A DNA stretch of 64,000 bases, from contig NZ_JAAXMM010000002.1 of NCBI RefSeq assembly GCF_012276985.1, forward strand, positions 124,001-188,000, written 5' to 3'. Shown piece by piece: positions 37,903 to 45,660 of this stretch; within the stretch, counting starts at the first letter, position 1; every line of letters begins with the position of its first letter. Made by a program: the position numbers and the translations under genes. Under the pieces are notes generated by a model. It was not told the origin of the DNA. It saw only the letters and a program-made list of their open reading frames with translations, and ran no database searches. The DNA comes from Agrobacterium sp. a22-2 (GTDB lineage: Bacteria > Pseudomonadota > Alphaproteobacteria > Rhizobiales > Rhizobiaceae).

Positions 37903-38859
37903 TCACACGGCTTTTGCCGCAAGGCCGGCGTCGCGAAGGCAGCGCACGAGGTCGTCGCGCTTTTCGGCCAGGCCCTTGTAGTTCACCTGGTCGGGTGTGA
38001 GCGATTCCAGCTGGTCTGCGAGCTTGGCGGCGAGCAGCCCGCCATCCGGCCGGTCGATGAGAGCCCTGAGCGGATCGAGATAGATGCGGATCGTGAAGAC
38101 GATATCACCTGAGATCGGCAGCTTGCGCAGGCTCTGGCGCTCCACCCGGATGAAGGCATTGGCGGCGGAGAGGCCTGTCGACAGGGGATCGCTCACCGGC
38201 CGCAGGCTGACGGGGTGATAGAGCGCATAGGTCCAGTTGATCGACCAGTTGTAGCGCTTGGCGGGGATCGCCGGCTGCAGGTTGTCGAAGATGCGGTTGA
38301 CCAGCAGCGCGTTGCGGGTGCCGCCCTCAAAACCCGGAACCGTGGCATGGACCTGATCCATCGGCCGATTGAATTTTTCCGCCAGCGACCAGGACGAGGG
38401 AAAGGCCAGATGGGCGGCAACGATCGTCCAGCCGTCCTCTTTCTTGCGCAGGAGAACGAGATCGTCAGCAATCAACGACCCGGCCCTGACAATCGGCGGC
38501 ACGGTCTCGTCACAGAGATCGACGCTGTGGCCGGCCATCTCCATCCTGTCGCCGGTACGGCGATAATGGCCGGCATGGTCGGCGAGCAGGTGCTGGACCA
38601 GCAGATCGAGACATTCCTGCTGGGCTTGGCCCGTATCGGGCGCTGCCCGGACGATATCGTCATAGTGGGTTTCGGCCAGTTGCTGCTTCTCGTCGAGATA
38701 GCGGCCGAGATCGCTATCCGTCTCGACCCATTGGTGCGGATCGAGGGTGGACACGCCGATGGTGAAGGGTTTCGAGGAGCCGTCATATGGTGCGTAAGTC
38801 GGTATGTTCACGGGGACCCTACTGGCGAAGACGAATGGCTTGAGCCTATTTGTCGCCAT
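37903..38859 (-). CDS. Heme-dependent oxidative N-demethylase family protein (DUF3445)
   Basis: 318 aa from ATG 38859. The family pattern is clear: FTIGVSTLDPHQWVETDSDLGRYLDEKQQLAETHYDDI near the start, LLVQHLLADHAGHY, then LVLLRKKEDGWTIVAAHLAFPSSWSLAEKFNRPMDQVHATVPGF and NWSINWTYALYHP later. The named activity comes from Pseudomonas proteins related to dimethylamine oxidation (HdmA-like), a PAS-like heme protein. No partner reductase subunits (HdmB/C/D-like) are adjacent here, so the gene may act alone or have a different role. Convergence with hss leaves 155 bases of featureless spacer. Confidence 0.85.
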   Translation of the reverse strand: MATNRLKPFVFASRVPVNIPTYAPYDGSSKPFTIGVSTLDPHQWVETDSDLGRYLDEKQQLAETHYDDIVRAAPDTGQAQQECLDLLVQHLLADHAGHYRRTGDRMEMAGHSVDLCDETVPPIVRAGSLIADDLVLLRKKEDGWTIVAAHLAFPSSWSLAEKFNRPMDQVHATVPGFEGGTRNALLVNRIFDNLQPAIPAKRYNWSINWTYALYHPVSLRPVSDPLSTGLSAANAFIRVERQSLRKLPISGDIVFTIRIYLDPLRALIDRPDGGLLAAKLADQLESLTPDQVNYKGLAEKRDDLVRCLRDAGLAAKAV

Positions 38860-38997
38860 CAACGCTGGCCAACACAAGAGGCCTCTGCCCCTTGTGTCCT
38901 GAAAATTGTCTTACGATGGCTGCGACAATTGGCGCGAACGATAGGCAGGATTGCCCGGTTAAGCTGTCGAGGTATTCAATCGAACGGGAAGTGGAAG

Positions 38998-39510
38998 ATG
39001 GCAATCCCGCAGACAAAAGCCGAGCTACTGTCGGCCATCGATACGAGCTATCGAAAGCTGGCAGCCGATCTAAAAACGGTTCCGCCGGAGAAGGTCCGAG
39101 ACCTCAGCCTCGAAGGCCATAGGGCCGGTACGATGATCAGCGTGGCGGATCTGATGGCATATCTGATCGGATGGAACGAATTGGTGCTGAAGTGGTACAG
39201 ATTAAAGCGGGATCATCTGCCAGTCGACTTCCCCGAAACCGGTTTCAAATGGAACGAACTTGGGCTGCTGGCGCAGAAGTTTTACGAGGACTATGCGCAG
39301 CTCTCCTACGAGGAATTGCTCGCCCGGCTTGCTGCCGCCAAGGATGGCATTGTCTCGATGGTTTCCGAATGCAGCAATGACGGGCTTTATGGTGGTCCGT
39401 GGTACGAAAAATACACGCTTGGCCGGATGATCCAGCTTAACACCGCGTCTCCCTATGCCAATGCCCGCAGCCGCCTGCGCCGCTGGAAGATTGAGCAAGG
39501 GTTGCCGTGA
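38998..39510 (+). CDS. ClbS/DfsB-family four-helix protein (DUF1706)
   Basis: 170 aa beginning MAIPQTKAELLSAIDTSYRKLAADL. The family hallmarks TMISVADLMAYLIGWNELVLKWY and KWNELGLLAQKFYEDYAQLSYEELL are present, and GPWYEKYTLGRMIQLNTASPYANARSRLRRW forms the C-terminal helix. Family members include the colibactin self-protection hydrolase ClbS and DfsB, with a DinB-like bundle. No toxin biosynthesis genes surround it, so it is likely a general stress or detoxification protein. GGAAG immediately precedes the ATG. Function inferred by family only. Confidence 0.85.
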   Translation: MAIPQTKAELLSAIDTSYRKLAADLKTVPPEKVRDLSLEGHRAGTMISVADLMAYLIGWNELVLKWYRLKRDHLPVDFPETGFKWNELGLLAQKFYEDYAQLSYEELLARLAAAKDGIVSMVSECSNDGLYGGPWYEKYTLGRMIQLNTASPYANARSRLRRWKIEQGLP

Positions 39511-39528
39511 CCGTGCTGCTCCGAGACC

Positions 39529-39813
39529 TCAGTCCTTCAGCGCCTCAAGCCCTTCGATCACCGTCGATAAGGCCACTTCGGTGACCTCGTAGTCCGCGAC
39601 GCCATGCACGGTGAAGGGGTCTTCTGCGGCATAGGCTTCGATCTCGGCGCGGTCGCCCTTGGCAAGGATCAGTCCGCCGGTGCGCGGCACCTTGCGGCCG
39701 GAGGCTAGAAACCAGCCACGGTCGTACCCTTCCTTCACCCAGGCCAGATGCGGCGCCATGTGCCGGTCGGCCTCCTCGCTGCTTGTCTTGTAGGTCAGCG
39801 ACAGGATCAGCAT
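39529..39813 (-). CDS. yciI: YciI-family protein
   Basis: 94 aa. MLILSLTYKTSSEEADRHMAPHLAWVKEGYDRGWFLASGRKVPRTGGLILAKG and AEDPFTVHGVADYEVTEV match the YCII ferredoxin-like fold; the conserved His (in MAPHLAW) and Asp (AEDPF) are kept. YciI proteins have a dehydrochlorinase or polyketide-related ancestry but unknown cellular roles. Its start overlaps the pabC-like stop by 7 bases, suggesting it is the third gene of a pabB-pabC-yciI operon. Confidence 0.9.
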   Translation of the reverse strand: MLILSLTYKTSSEEADRHMAPHLAWVKEGYDRGWFLASGRKVPRTGGLILAKGDRAEIEAYAAEDPFTVHGVADYEVTEVALSTVIEGLEALKD

Positions 39814-40442
39814 ACGACGGTTTCCTCGACGAGTTCGGCGCGGATCAGGCCGCGCAGGCTATTGCCGACGAACATTCGGCGGCCGGTAATAGTCTCGGGC
39901 CGCAGCACTTCGGCGCGCACCTTGCGCTCGCGGATCAGATCCGCCCGCAGGATGCCGGGCAGCAGGCCGCAGGTGATCGGCGGCGTCAGCAGCATGCCGG
40001 TGCCGTCCTCGACGAAGAGATTGGTAAATGTGCCCTCGCAAAGTTCGCCACGCTCGTTGAGCAGCAGGACCTCGTCGGCCTCTTCCTTGGGGAATTCGGC
40101 GCGTGCCGCCTCATAGAGGTCGCGTTTCGACGTCTTGTGGCGATAAAGGGCGTCGTCGGATTTCATGCGTGTCCGGGAGATCCGCAGGCGCCAGAGACAA
40201 TCCTCCTTGACCGACTCGAAGGCGGTGGCGGTGACCTCGACCTTGCCGCGGAAATTCATCGTCAAGCGGACCCGCAACGGCAGGTCTCCCTTTGCAACAT
40301 CATTAAGCGCGTCCTGCGCCTTGACGGGCTGGCGAAAGCCCAGCGCGTCGGCCGAGCGCGACAGACGACGCAGATGCTGGTCGAGCCGGGCAAAGCCGGT
40401 CTCTGGTTCCCACCGCATGGTTTCAATCAGCGTGAAATCCAT
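39807..40442 (-). CDS. pabC: Class IV aminotransferase, putative 4-amino-4-deoxychorismate lyase
   Basis: 211 aa from ATG 40442 (MDFTLIETMRWEPETGF). Class IV fold features are HLRRLSRSADALGF, the PLP Lys region KTSKRDLY (Lys in HKTSKR), NERGELCEGTFTNLFVEDG and LLPGILRADLI. It starts inside the last codons of pabB (16-base overlap), so it should act in p-aminobenzoate synthesis for folate by cleaving aminodeoxychorismate to PABA and pyruvate. The length is short but normal for rhizobial PabC-like proteins. Branched-chain or D-amino acid transaminase activity is the alternative. Confidence 0.85.
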   Translation of the reverse strand: MDFTLIETMRWEPETGFARLDQHLRRLSRSADALGFRQPVKAQDALNDVAKGDLPLRVRLTMNFRGKVEVTATAFESVKEDCLWRLRISRTRMKSDDALYRHKTSKRDLYEAARAEFPKEEADEVLLLNERGELCEGTFTNLFVEDGTGMLLTPPITCGLLPGILRADLIRERKVRAEVLRPETITGRRMFVGNSLRGLIRAELVEETVVC

Positions 40443-41587
40443 TGATCCCCTACCGCGAAGCGCGCCTTCAGCAGGCATTCCTCATATTCGGCCTCCACCG
40501 TCGAATCAAAGACGATGCCGCCGCCGACATTGAAGACTGCCCGGCCGTCTTTGAAAAGAGCGAGCGTGCGAATTGCGACTGAAAATTGCATGGCGCCGGA
40601 AGGCGCGACATAGCCAATGGCGCCGCAATAGATATCGCGCGGCACCGACTCCAGCTCGCGCAGGATCTGCATTGCCCGGATTTTCGGCGCGCCGGTGATC
40701 GAGCCGCAGGGGAAAAGCGCTTCGAAAATATCCGAAAGGCCGATTTCGGGCCGCAATCTGGCCCTGACATGGCTCACCATCTGGTGGAGGGTCGGATAGG
40801 TCTCGACATCGAATAGCCGCGGCACGGTCAGGGTGCCGGTTTCGGTGATCCGCGAGATGTCGTTGCGTAAGAGGTCGACGATCATGCGGTTTTCGGCCTG
40901 CGTCTTCTCATCCGCCTTCAGGGCTTCGATGATCTCAGCATCTTCGGTCGCATCGGCGCCGCGCCGGGCGGTGCCTTTCATCGGATGGGTTTCGATGAAC
41001 CTGTCTTCATCGACCGCGAAGAACAGTTCCGGCGATCGCGAGACGATGACCGGGCCGCCAAGATCGACCAGCGCGCCGTATTTGACCGGCTGGCGGTCGA
41101 TCAGCGCCCAGAACACCTCTTGCGGCGATCCTTGCCAATGGGCTGATATCGGCATGGTGAGGTTGGCCTGGTAACAGTCGCCCTGACGCAAATGCTGGTG
41201 CAGCCGATCGAAACGCTGCTGGTAGGCGGCCAGATCCCAGGCGGCGACGGCTCGGCTGATCGGCGGTTCGTTGGTCGATGGCGATGGCGCCTTTGCCCGC
41301 GGATGATCGTTGCCGGTCGGGGCGTCGAAAACGCCGAAATTGAGGAGCGGCGTCGAGCGCCGCTGCGGCAATAGCGGCTTCAGCTTGTCCTCGAACAGAT
41401 AGCCGGCCTCGTAGGAGAGATATCCGGCAAGCCATTTGCCGGATCGATGGGCCGCCTCCAGCCGCGCCAAAGCCGGCCGGAGATCGTCGGGCTGATCAGC
41501 GACGACAATCTCCAGCGGATCGGCAAAGACGGTGCAGTGTCCGCTGGTATCGTCGCGAAACACGATCGAGCGGCCGGTCTCTCGCAT
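40427..41587 (-). CDS. pabB: Aminodeoxychorismate synthase component I
   Basis: 386 aa from ATG 41587 (MRETGRSIVFRDD), chosen because it avoids overlap with pepF; a TTG at 41623 is an alternative. Chorismate-binding features are CYQANLTMPI, IVSRSPELFF, THPMKGTARRGAD, ENRMIVDLLRNDISR, FPCGSITGAPKIRAM and GAIGYVAPSGAMQFSVAIRTL. It converts chorismate to 4-amino-4-deoxychorismate with PabA-supplied ammonia. The KGTARRG motif replaces PIKGT, as in PabB rather than TrpE. Followed by pabC with a 16-base overlap. Confidence 0.93.
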   Translation of the reverse strand: MRETGRSIVFRDDTSGHCTVFADPLEIVVADQPDDLRPALARLEAAHRSGKWLAGYLSYEAGYLFEDKLKPLLPQRRSTPLLNFGVFDAPTGNDHPRAKAPSPSTNEPPISRAVAAWDLAAYQQRFDRLHQHLRQGDCYQANLTMPISAHWQGSPQEVFWALIDRQPVKYGALVDLGGPVIVSRSPELFFAVDEDRFIETHPMKGTARRGADATEDAEIIEALKADEKTQAENRMIVDLLRNDISRITETGTLTVPRLFDVETYPTLHQMVSHVRARLRPEIGLSDIFEALFPCGSITGAPKIRAMQILRELESVPRDIYCGAIGYVAPSGAMQFSVAIRTLALFKDGRAVFNVGGGIVFDSTVEAEYEECLLKARFAVGDQWISR

Positions 41588-41606
41588 GCGGTTGAAAGCT
41601 CCGTTT

Positions 41607-43463
41607 TCAGGAGGCCTTATCAAGCGCCTCCAGTTCGTCGATCAGCCCCTCTATCATCGACAATCCCTTGGCCCAGAACGACGGATCGGTGGCATCCAGC
41701 CCGAAGGGCTTCAGGAGTTCGGAGTGATGCTTGGTGCCGCCGGCTTTCAGCAGTTCGAAATACTTGTCCTGGAAGCCTGCATCGGCCTGCGCATAGACGG
41801 CATAGAGCGAATTCACCAGGCAATCGCCGAAGGCATAGGCATAGACATAGAAGGGCGAGTGGATGAAGTGGGGGATATAGGCCCACCAGGTCTCGTAGCC
41901 GGGCGAAATGCGGATGGCCGGGCCAAGGCTTTCCGTCTGGACCGACAGCCACAGGTCGCCGATCGCTTCGGCCGTCAGTTCACCCTCCTTGCGGGCGGCA
42001 TGCACCTTGCGCTCGAATTCGTAGAAGGCGATCTGCCGCACGACCGTGTTGATCATGTCCTCGACCTTCTGGGCGAGCATGGCCTTGCGCTCGCGCTTGT
42101 CCCTGGTCTTGTCGAGCAGGGCGCGGAAGGTCAGCATTTCGCCGAACACCGAAGCCGTTTCGGCAAGCGTCAGCGGCGTCTGGCACATCAGCGCGCCCTG
42201 GTCGCCGGCCAGGACTTGGTGCACGCCATGGCCGAGTTCGTGGGCCAAAGTCATGACATCGCGCGGTTTGCCGAGATAGTTGAGCAGCACGTAAGGATGG
42301 GCGGAGGGCACGGTCGGGTGGGCGAAGGCGCCGGGCGCCTTGCCGGGCCGGGCCGGGGCGTCGATCCAGCCGCCGTCGAAGAAGCGGGCAGCGATCTCGG
42401 CCATTTCAGGTGCAAAGCCGCCATAGGCCGACAGCACGGTTTCCTTGGCTTCCTGCCAGGGGATCAGCCGGTCGGGCGTTTCCGGCAGCGGAGCATTGCG
42501 GTCCCAGAACTCCATCTGGTCCATTCCGAGCCATTTCGCCTTCATCTGGTAATAACGGTGCGAGAGGCGGGGATAGGCGGCCTTGACTGCACTGGCCAGC
42601 GCGTCGACGACCTTGCGTTCGACGCGGTTGGCCAGATGCCGGCTGTCGGCGATGTCGTCGAAACCGCGCCAGCGGTCGGAGATTTCCTTGTCCTTGGCCA
42701 GCGTATTGGTCACCAGAACGAAGATGCGGATATTGTCCTTGAAGGTATTGGACAGGGCGACCGCCGCCTTTTCGCGCATGGCCGGGTTGGCATCCTGCAG
42801 CATGTTGAGGGTCGCTTCGATCGGCAATTGCTGATCGTCGACCGTAAAGCGCAAGGCGGCCAGCGTCTCGTCGAACAGGCGGTTGAAGGCAGCGGCACCG
42901 GTCATCGACTTTTCGAGGAACAGCTGCTCGATCTTGTCGTCGAGCTGGAACGGCTTGTCCTTGCGCAGGTCGACGAGCCAGGGGCGATAGTGGCCGGCGG
43001 CCGGATCATTGTCCATGCAGGCGTCCATGACCGCATCGTCGATGCGGTTCAGTTCCAGGGCGAAGAACAGCAGATGGGCGGAAAGATCGGTGAGCTTCGC
43101 CTGTACGTCGCCGAAGAATTTGCCGTTGGCGGCATTGGTCATGTCGGAATAATAGGTGAGGCCGGCATAGGAGCCGAGCCGGCCGATGAGGTCGTCGAGA
43201 GCTTCATATTCAGCCAGCGCCGCGCCGATGCCGGTCTCGCCCTTGGACGCGGCCGAGATGGCCAGCTTACCCTTCCACTTGGCCTCGAAGGCCGGGCAGG
43301 TCTTGGCCGCCTTGTCCATGTCGGCCAGAAATTCCGGCGAAGTTGCTGAAGGGTAGAGGTCTTCCAGCTTCCAGAGCGGCAGGCTGCCCAATGCCGGATC
43401 GGTCTCGACGGTTAAAATCGCCGGCGCAAACAGACGGGGGTCGTTGGATCGTGCAAAGCGCAT
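41607..43463 (-). CDS. pepF: M3-family oligoendopeptidase (PepF-like)
   Basis: 618 aa zinc metallopeptidase cleaving short peptides in the cytoplasm. The HEXXH motif is HELGH at residues 408-412, with the third ligand Glu in TASVFGEMLTF. The N-terminal oligopeptidase domain (DLYPSATSPEFLADMDKAAK) and the LPIEATLNMLQDANPAMR segment are typical of oligoendopeptidase F-related proteins. It is followed 19 bases later by pabB on the same strand and may be cotranscribed, though there is no functional link. Confidence 0.93.
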   Translation of the reverse strand: MRFARSNDPRLFAPAILTVETDPALGSLPLWKLEDLYPSATSPEFLADMDKAAKTCPAFEAKWKGKLAISAASKGETGIGAALAEYEALDDLIGRLGSYAGLTYYSDMTNAANGKFFGDVQAKLTDLSAHLLFFALELNRIDDAVMDACMDNDPAAGHYRPWLVDLRKDKPFQLDDKIEQLFLEKSMTGAAAFNRLFDETLAALRFTVDDQQLPIEATLNMLQDANPAMREKAAVALSNTFKDNIRIFVLVTNTLAKDKEISDRWRGFDDIADSRHLANRVERKVVDALASAVKAAYPRLSHRYYQMKAKWLGMDQMEFWDRNAPLPETPDRLIPWQEAKETVLSAYGGFAPEMAEIAARFFDGGWIDAPARPGKAPGAFAHPTVPSAHPYVLLNYLGKPRDVMTLAHELGHGVHQVLAGDQGALMCQTPLTLAETASVFGEMLTFRALLDKTRDKRERKAMLAQKVEDMINTVVRQIAFYEFERKVHAARKEGELTAEAIGDLWLSVQTESLGPAIRISPGYETWWAYIPHFIHSPFYVYAYAFGDCLVNSLYAVYAQADAGFQDKYFELLKAGGTKHHSELLKPFGLDATDPSFWAKGLSMIEGLIDELEALDKAS

Positions 43464-43682
43464 GGCGGTGGTCCTTCCTGTTCGGCAATCGATGAGGCGT
43501 AACGAATAGACAGTCGCGCGGGCTGCTGCAAGCCATGCGGCCCGGCGTACCGGTCCCGGTCAGGGCTTTCGAAATCGTTAAAATCCGAGCGTTTCTCAAA
43601 ACCTCATCTTCAATCCTTTCTGGCAGCATCAGGCTTCGTTTCACAGTGCTTTAAGCGCCAAGAATGATTCCGGGAGCTTGAT

Positions 43683-45245
43683 TTGACCGCTCATATCCTC
43701 GTTGTAGATGATGATCCTGTGCAGCGCCGGCTTTTGAAAGCCGCCGTCGAAAGTCAGGGCCATGTCGTGCACCTGGCCGAGGACGGCCAGACCGGCCTTG
43801 CCTATTTCCGCCGAAATCACGCCGACATCAGCGTCATCCTTCTCGACCTGATGATGCCTGGTATGAACGGGCTTGAGTTCCTGGGCGCCCTTGGCGGCCT
43901 CGAAGCCGAAGTTCCAGTGATTGTCCAGACCGGGCAGGGCGGGATCGAGACCGTGGTGCAGGCCATGCGGGCCGGCGCTTTCGATTTCGTCGTCAAGCCC
44001 GTGTCGCCGGAGAGGATCGCGGCGGCCATCGGCAATGCGCTCAAGGTCGACCAGCGCGACAGCAAGGCGCGGCCCGTCCGCCGGCCGCGTTCCGGCGCCG
44101 TCGGGTTCAGCGACATCATCTCCGCCAGCCCCGCCATGGCGCGGGTCATGGATCTGGCCCGCCGTGCCGCGCAGTCGAACATTCCGGTGGTGCTGGAGGG
44201 CGAATCGGGCGTCGGCAAGGAAATGGTGGCACGCGCCATTCAATCGGCCAGCGACCGCTCGTCCCGTCCGTTCATCACCGTCAATTGCGGCGCCATCCCT
44301 CGCAATCTGGTCGAGAGCATCCTGTTCGGTCATGAAAAGGGGGCCTTCACCGGGGCAACCGAGCGTCATGTCGGCAAGTTCGCCGAAGCTGATGGCGGAA
44401 CGCTTTTCCTTGACGAAATCGGCGACCTGCCGCTCGACACCCAGGTCAAGCTGCTGCGCGCCGTGCAGGAGGGCGAGATAGAGACGATCGGTGCCCGCCA
44501 GCCGCAGAAGGTCAATGTGCGGCTGATTTCGGCCACCAACAAGGACCTGATCGAAGAGGTCAAGGCCGGACGTTTCCGCGAAGACCTCTACTACCGCCTC
44601 AACGTCTTCCCGATCACCATTCCGGCACTGCGCCGCCGCAAGGAGGACATTCCGTTCCTCGCCCGGGCCTTTACCGAACGGTTCTCCGCCGAGCAGCGGC
44701 TGGCCCGTCCCCTGGCGCTCGGCGCTGGCGCTCTCGCGCTGCTGACCGCCTTCGACTGGCCGGGCAATATCCGCCAGCTTGAGAATGCCATCTACCGGGC
44801 CGTCATCCTGTCGGAAGGTCCGGAACTGACGGAAAACGACTTCCCGCAGATCCTGGCGCAGATCCCCGGCGGCCTTGCCTCGCAGGATGTATGGCCGGGC
44901 TTTGCCGGACTGGAACTGGTGCCCTCGAGCCCGCCGCCGGCCCCGCAGCTGGTGCGCATGCCGGAACGTGCCGATACTACGGCCTTGGCGGAACGGATCA
45001 GCGCCGTGCGGGTGGACGAGGACGGCAGCGGTTCTAAGGACAATGTCATCGTCAGCACCGATGACAGCGGCAATGTCCGCCGGCTCGCCGATATCGAGGA
45101 GGAGTTGATCCGATTCGCGTTGAAATTCTATCGCGGGCAGATGAGCCAGGTGGCGCGCAAGTTGGGAATCGGTCGGTCCACCCTGTACCGAAAGCTCAAG
45201 GACTATGGCATCGACCCGGAAAATCCGCACAAGCATGCGGCTTAG
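43683..45245 (+). CDS. Orphan sigma54-dependent response regulator (REC-AAA-HTH)
   Basis: 520 aa. REC domain with acidic residues 9-11, phosphoacceptor Asp55 ([12 protein letters not shown]) and Lys105. AAA+ domain: Walker A GESGVGKE (173-180), the sigma54 contact GAFTGA (220-225) and [12 protein letters not shown] (Walker B). A Fis-type helix-turn-helix at the C-terminus ([23 protein letters not shown]). A Pro-rich linker of about 75 residues separates AAA+ from HTH, longer than in NtrC. No kinase gene is adjacent. The frame begins with TTG at 43683; no in-frame ATG lies near enough upstream, and GGGAG at about 43671 is the only ribosome-site candidate. Confidence 0.9.
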   Translation: MTAHILVVDDDPVQRRLLKAAVESQGHVVHLAEDGQTGLAYFRRNHADISVILLDLMMPGMNGLEFLGALGGLEAEVPVIVQTGQGGIETVVQAMRAGAFDFVVKPVSPERIAAAIGNALKVDQRDSKARPVRRPRSGAVGFSDIISASPAMARVMDLARRAAQSNIPVVLEGESGVGKEMVARAIQSASDRSSRPFITVNCGAIPRNLVESILFGHEKGAFTGATERHVGKFAEADGGTLFLDEIGDLPLDTQVKLLRAVQEGEIETIGARQPQKVNVRLISATNKDLIEEVKAGRFREDLYYRLNVFPITIPALRRRKEDIPFLARAFTERFSAEQRLARPLALGAGALALLTAFDWPGNIRQLENAIYRAVILSEGPELTENDFPQILAQIPGGLASQDVWPGFAGLELVPSSPPPAPQLVRMPERADTTALAERISAVRVDEDGSGSKDNVIVSTDDSGNVRRLADIEEELIRFALKFYRGQMSQVARKLGIGRSTLYRKLKDYGIDPENPHKHAA

Positions 45246-45660
45246 GCTTTTGCCTGTTGAACCGGGCGGCATGGCTTGCCCGGTTCGATATTCGCAGCGA
45301 TGGGTCGGGCGTAGTGTCGCACGGGCATTACCGGCGCAAGGGTGTCTGATATTTCGGCGTTTCGAGGCCGAGGCCGGCCCGGCGGGGACGGTTCCCGGCC
45401 AAACTTATGAAAGAACACGATATTTTTGATCGCTTTCACTTGCTGTTCTGTGCCGTTCGCCCCTCGGCGGAGGTGTTTCTCCCGCCAAACCGCCTCTTGC
45501 AGAAAAAAGTTTTCCCCAACCGATTGTTAACCCTGGGGTAAGGATGATTTATTACCTCTGGTAAATCACTTGTTAGACATTGGTTCACTATATATGAATC
45601 GATGTCGACGGTGTGGCAGTTTTGCCATGTAGTTACCGCATTTGACATTCATTTGGGACG
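45246..45660. other. Intergenic region before the DUF882 gene, with tandem dyads
   Basis: 415 bases without a credible gene. Near 45257-45284 there is an inverted repeat GAACCGGGC/GCCCGGTTC lacking a U-tract, which could end the regulator transcript. At 45527-45541 and 45552-45564 two short dyads of the form TTAnCC...GGTAA occur 24 bases apart (listed separately). An AT-rich stretch (45560-45600) may hold the downstream promoter. Confidence 0.5.
45527..45564. promoter_or_regulatory. Tandem TTA(A)CC...GGTAA dyads, possible CtrA-like or other operator
   Basis: TTAACCCTGGGGTAA (45527-45541) and TTACCTCTGGTAA (45552-45564) are two dyads spaced 24 bases centre to centre. The first fits TTAA-N7-GTAA, one base off the CtrA consensus TTAA-N7-TTAA. 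They lie about 100 bases before the DUF882 gene. The binding factor is a guess. Confidence 0.35.

Noticed and set aside
45257..45284. Inverted repeat GAACCGGGC/GCCCGGTTC as terminator of the sigma54 regulator
   Set aside because: No U-tract follows on the plus strand, so I do not call it an intrinsic terminator.
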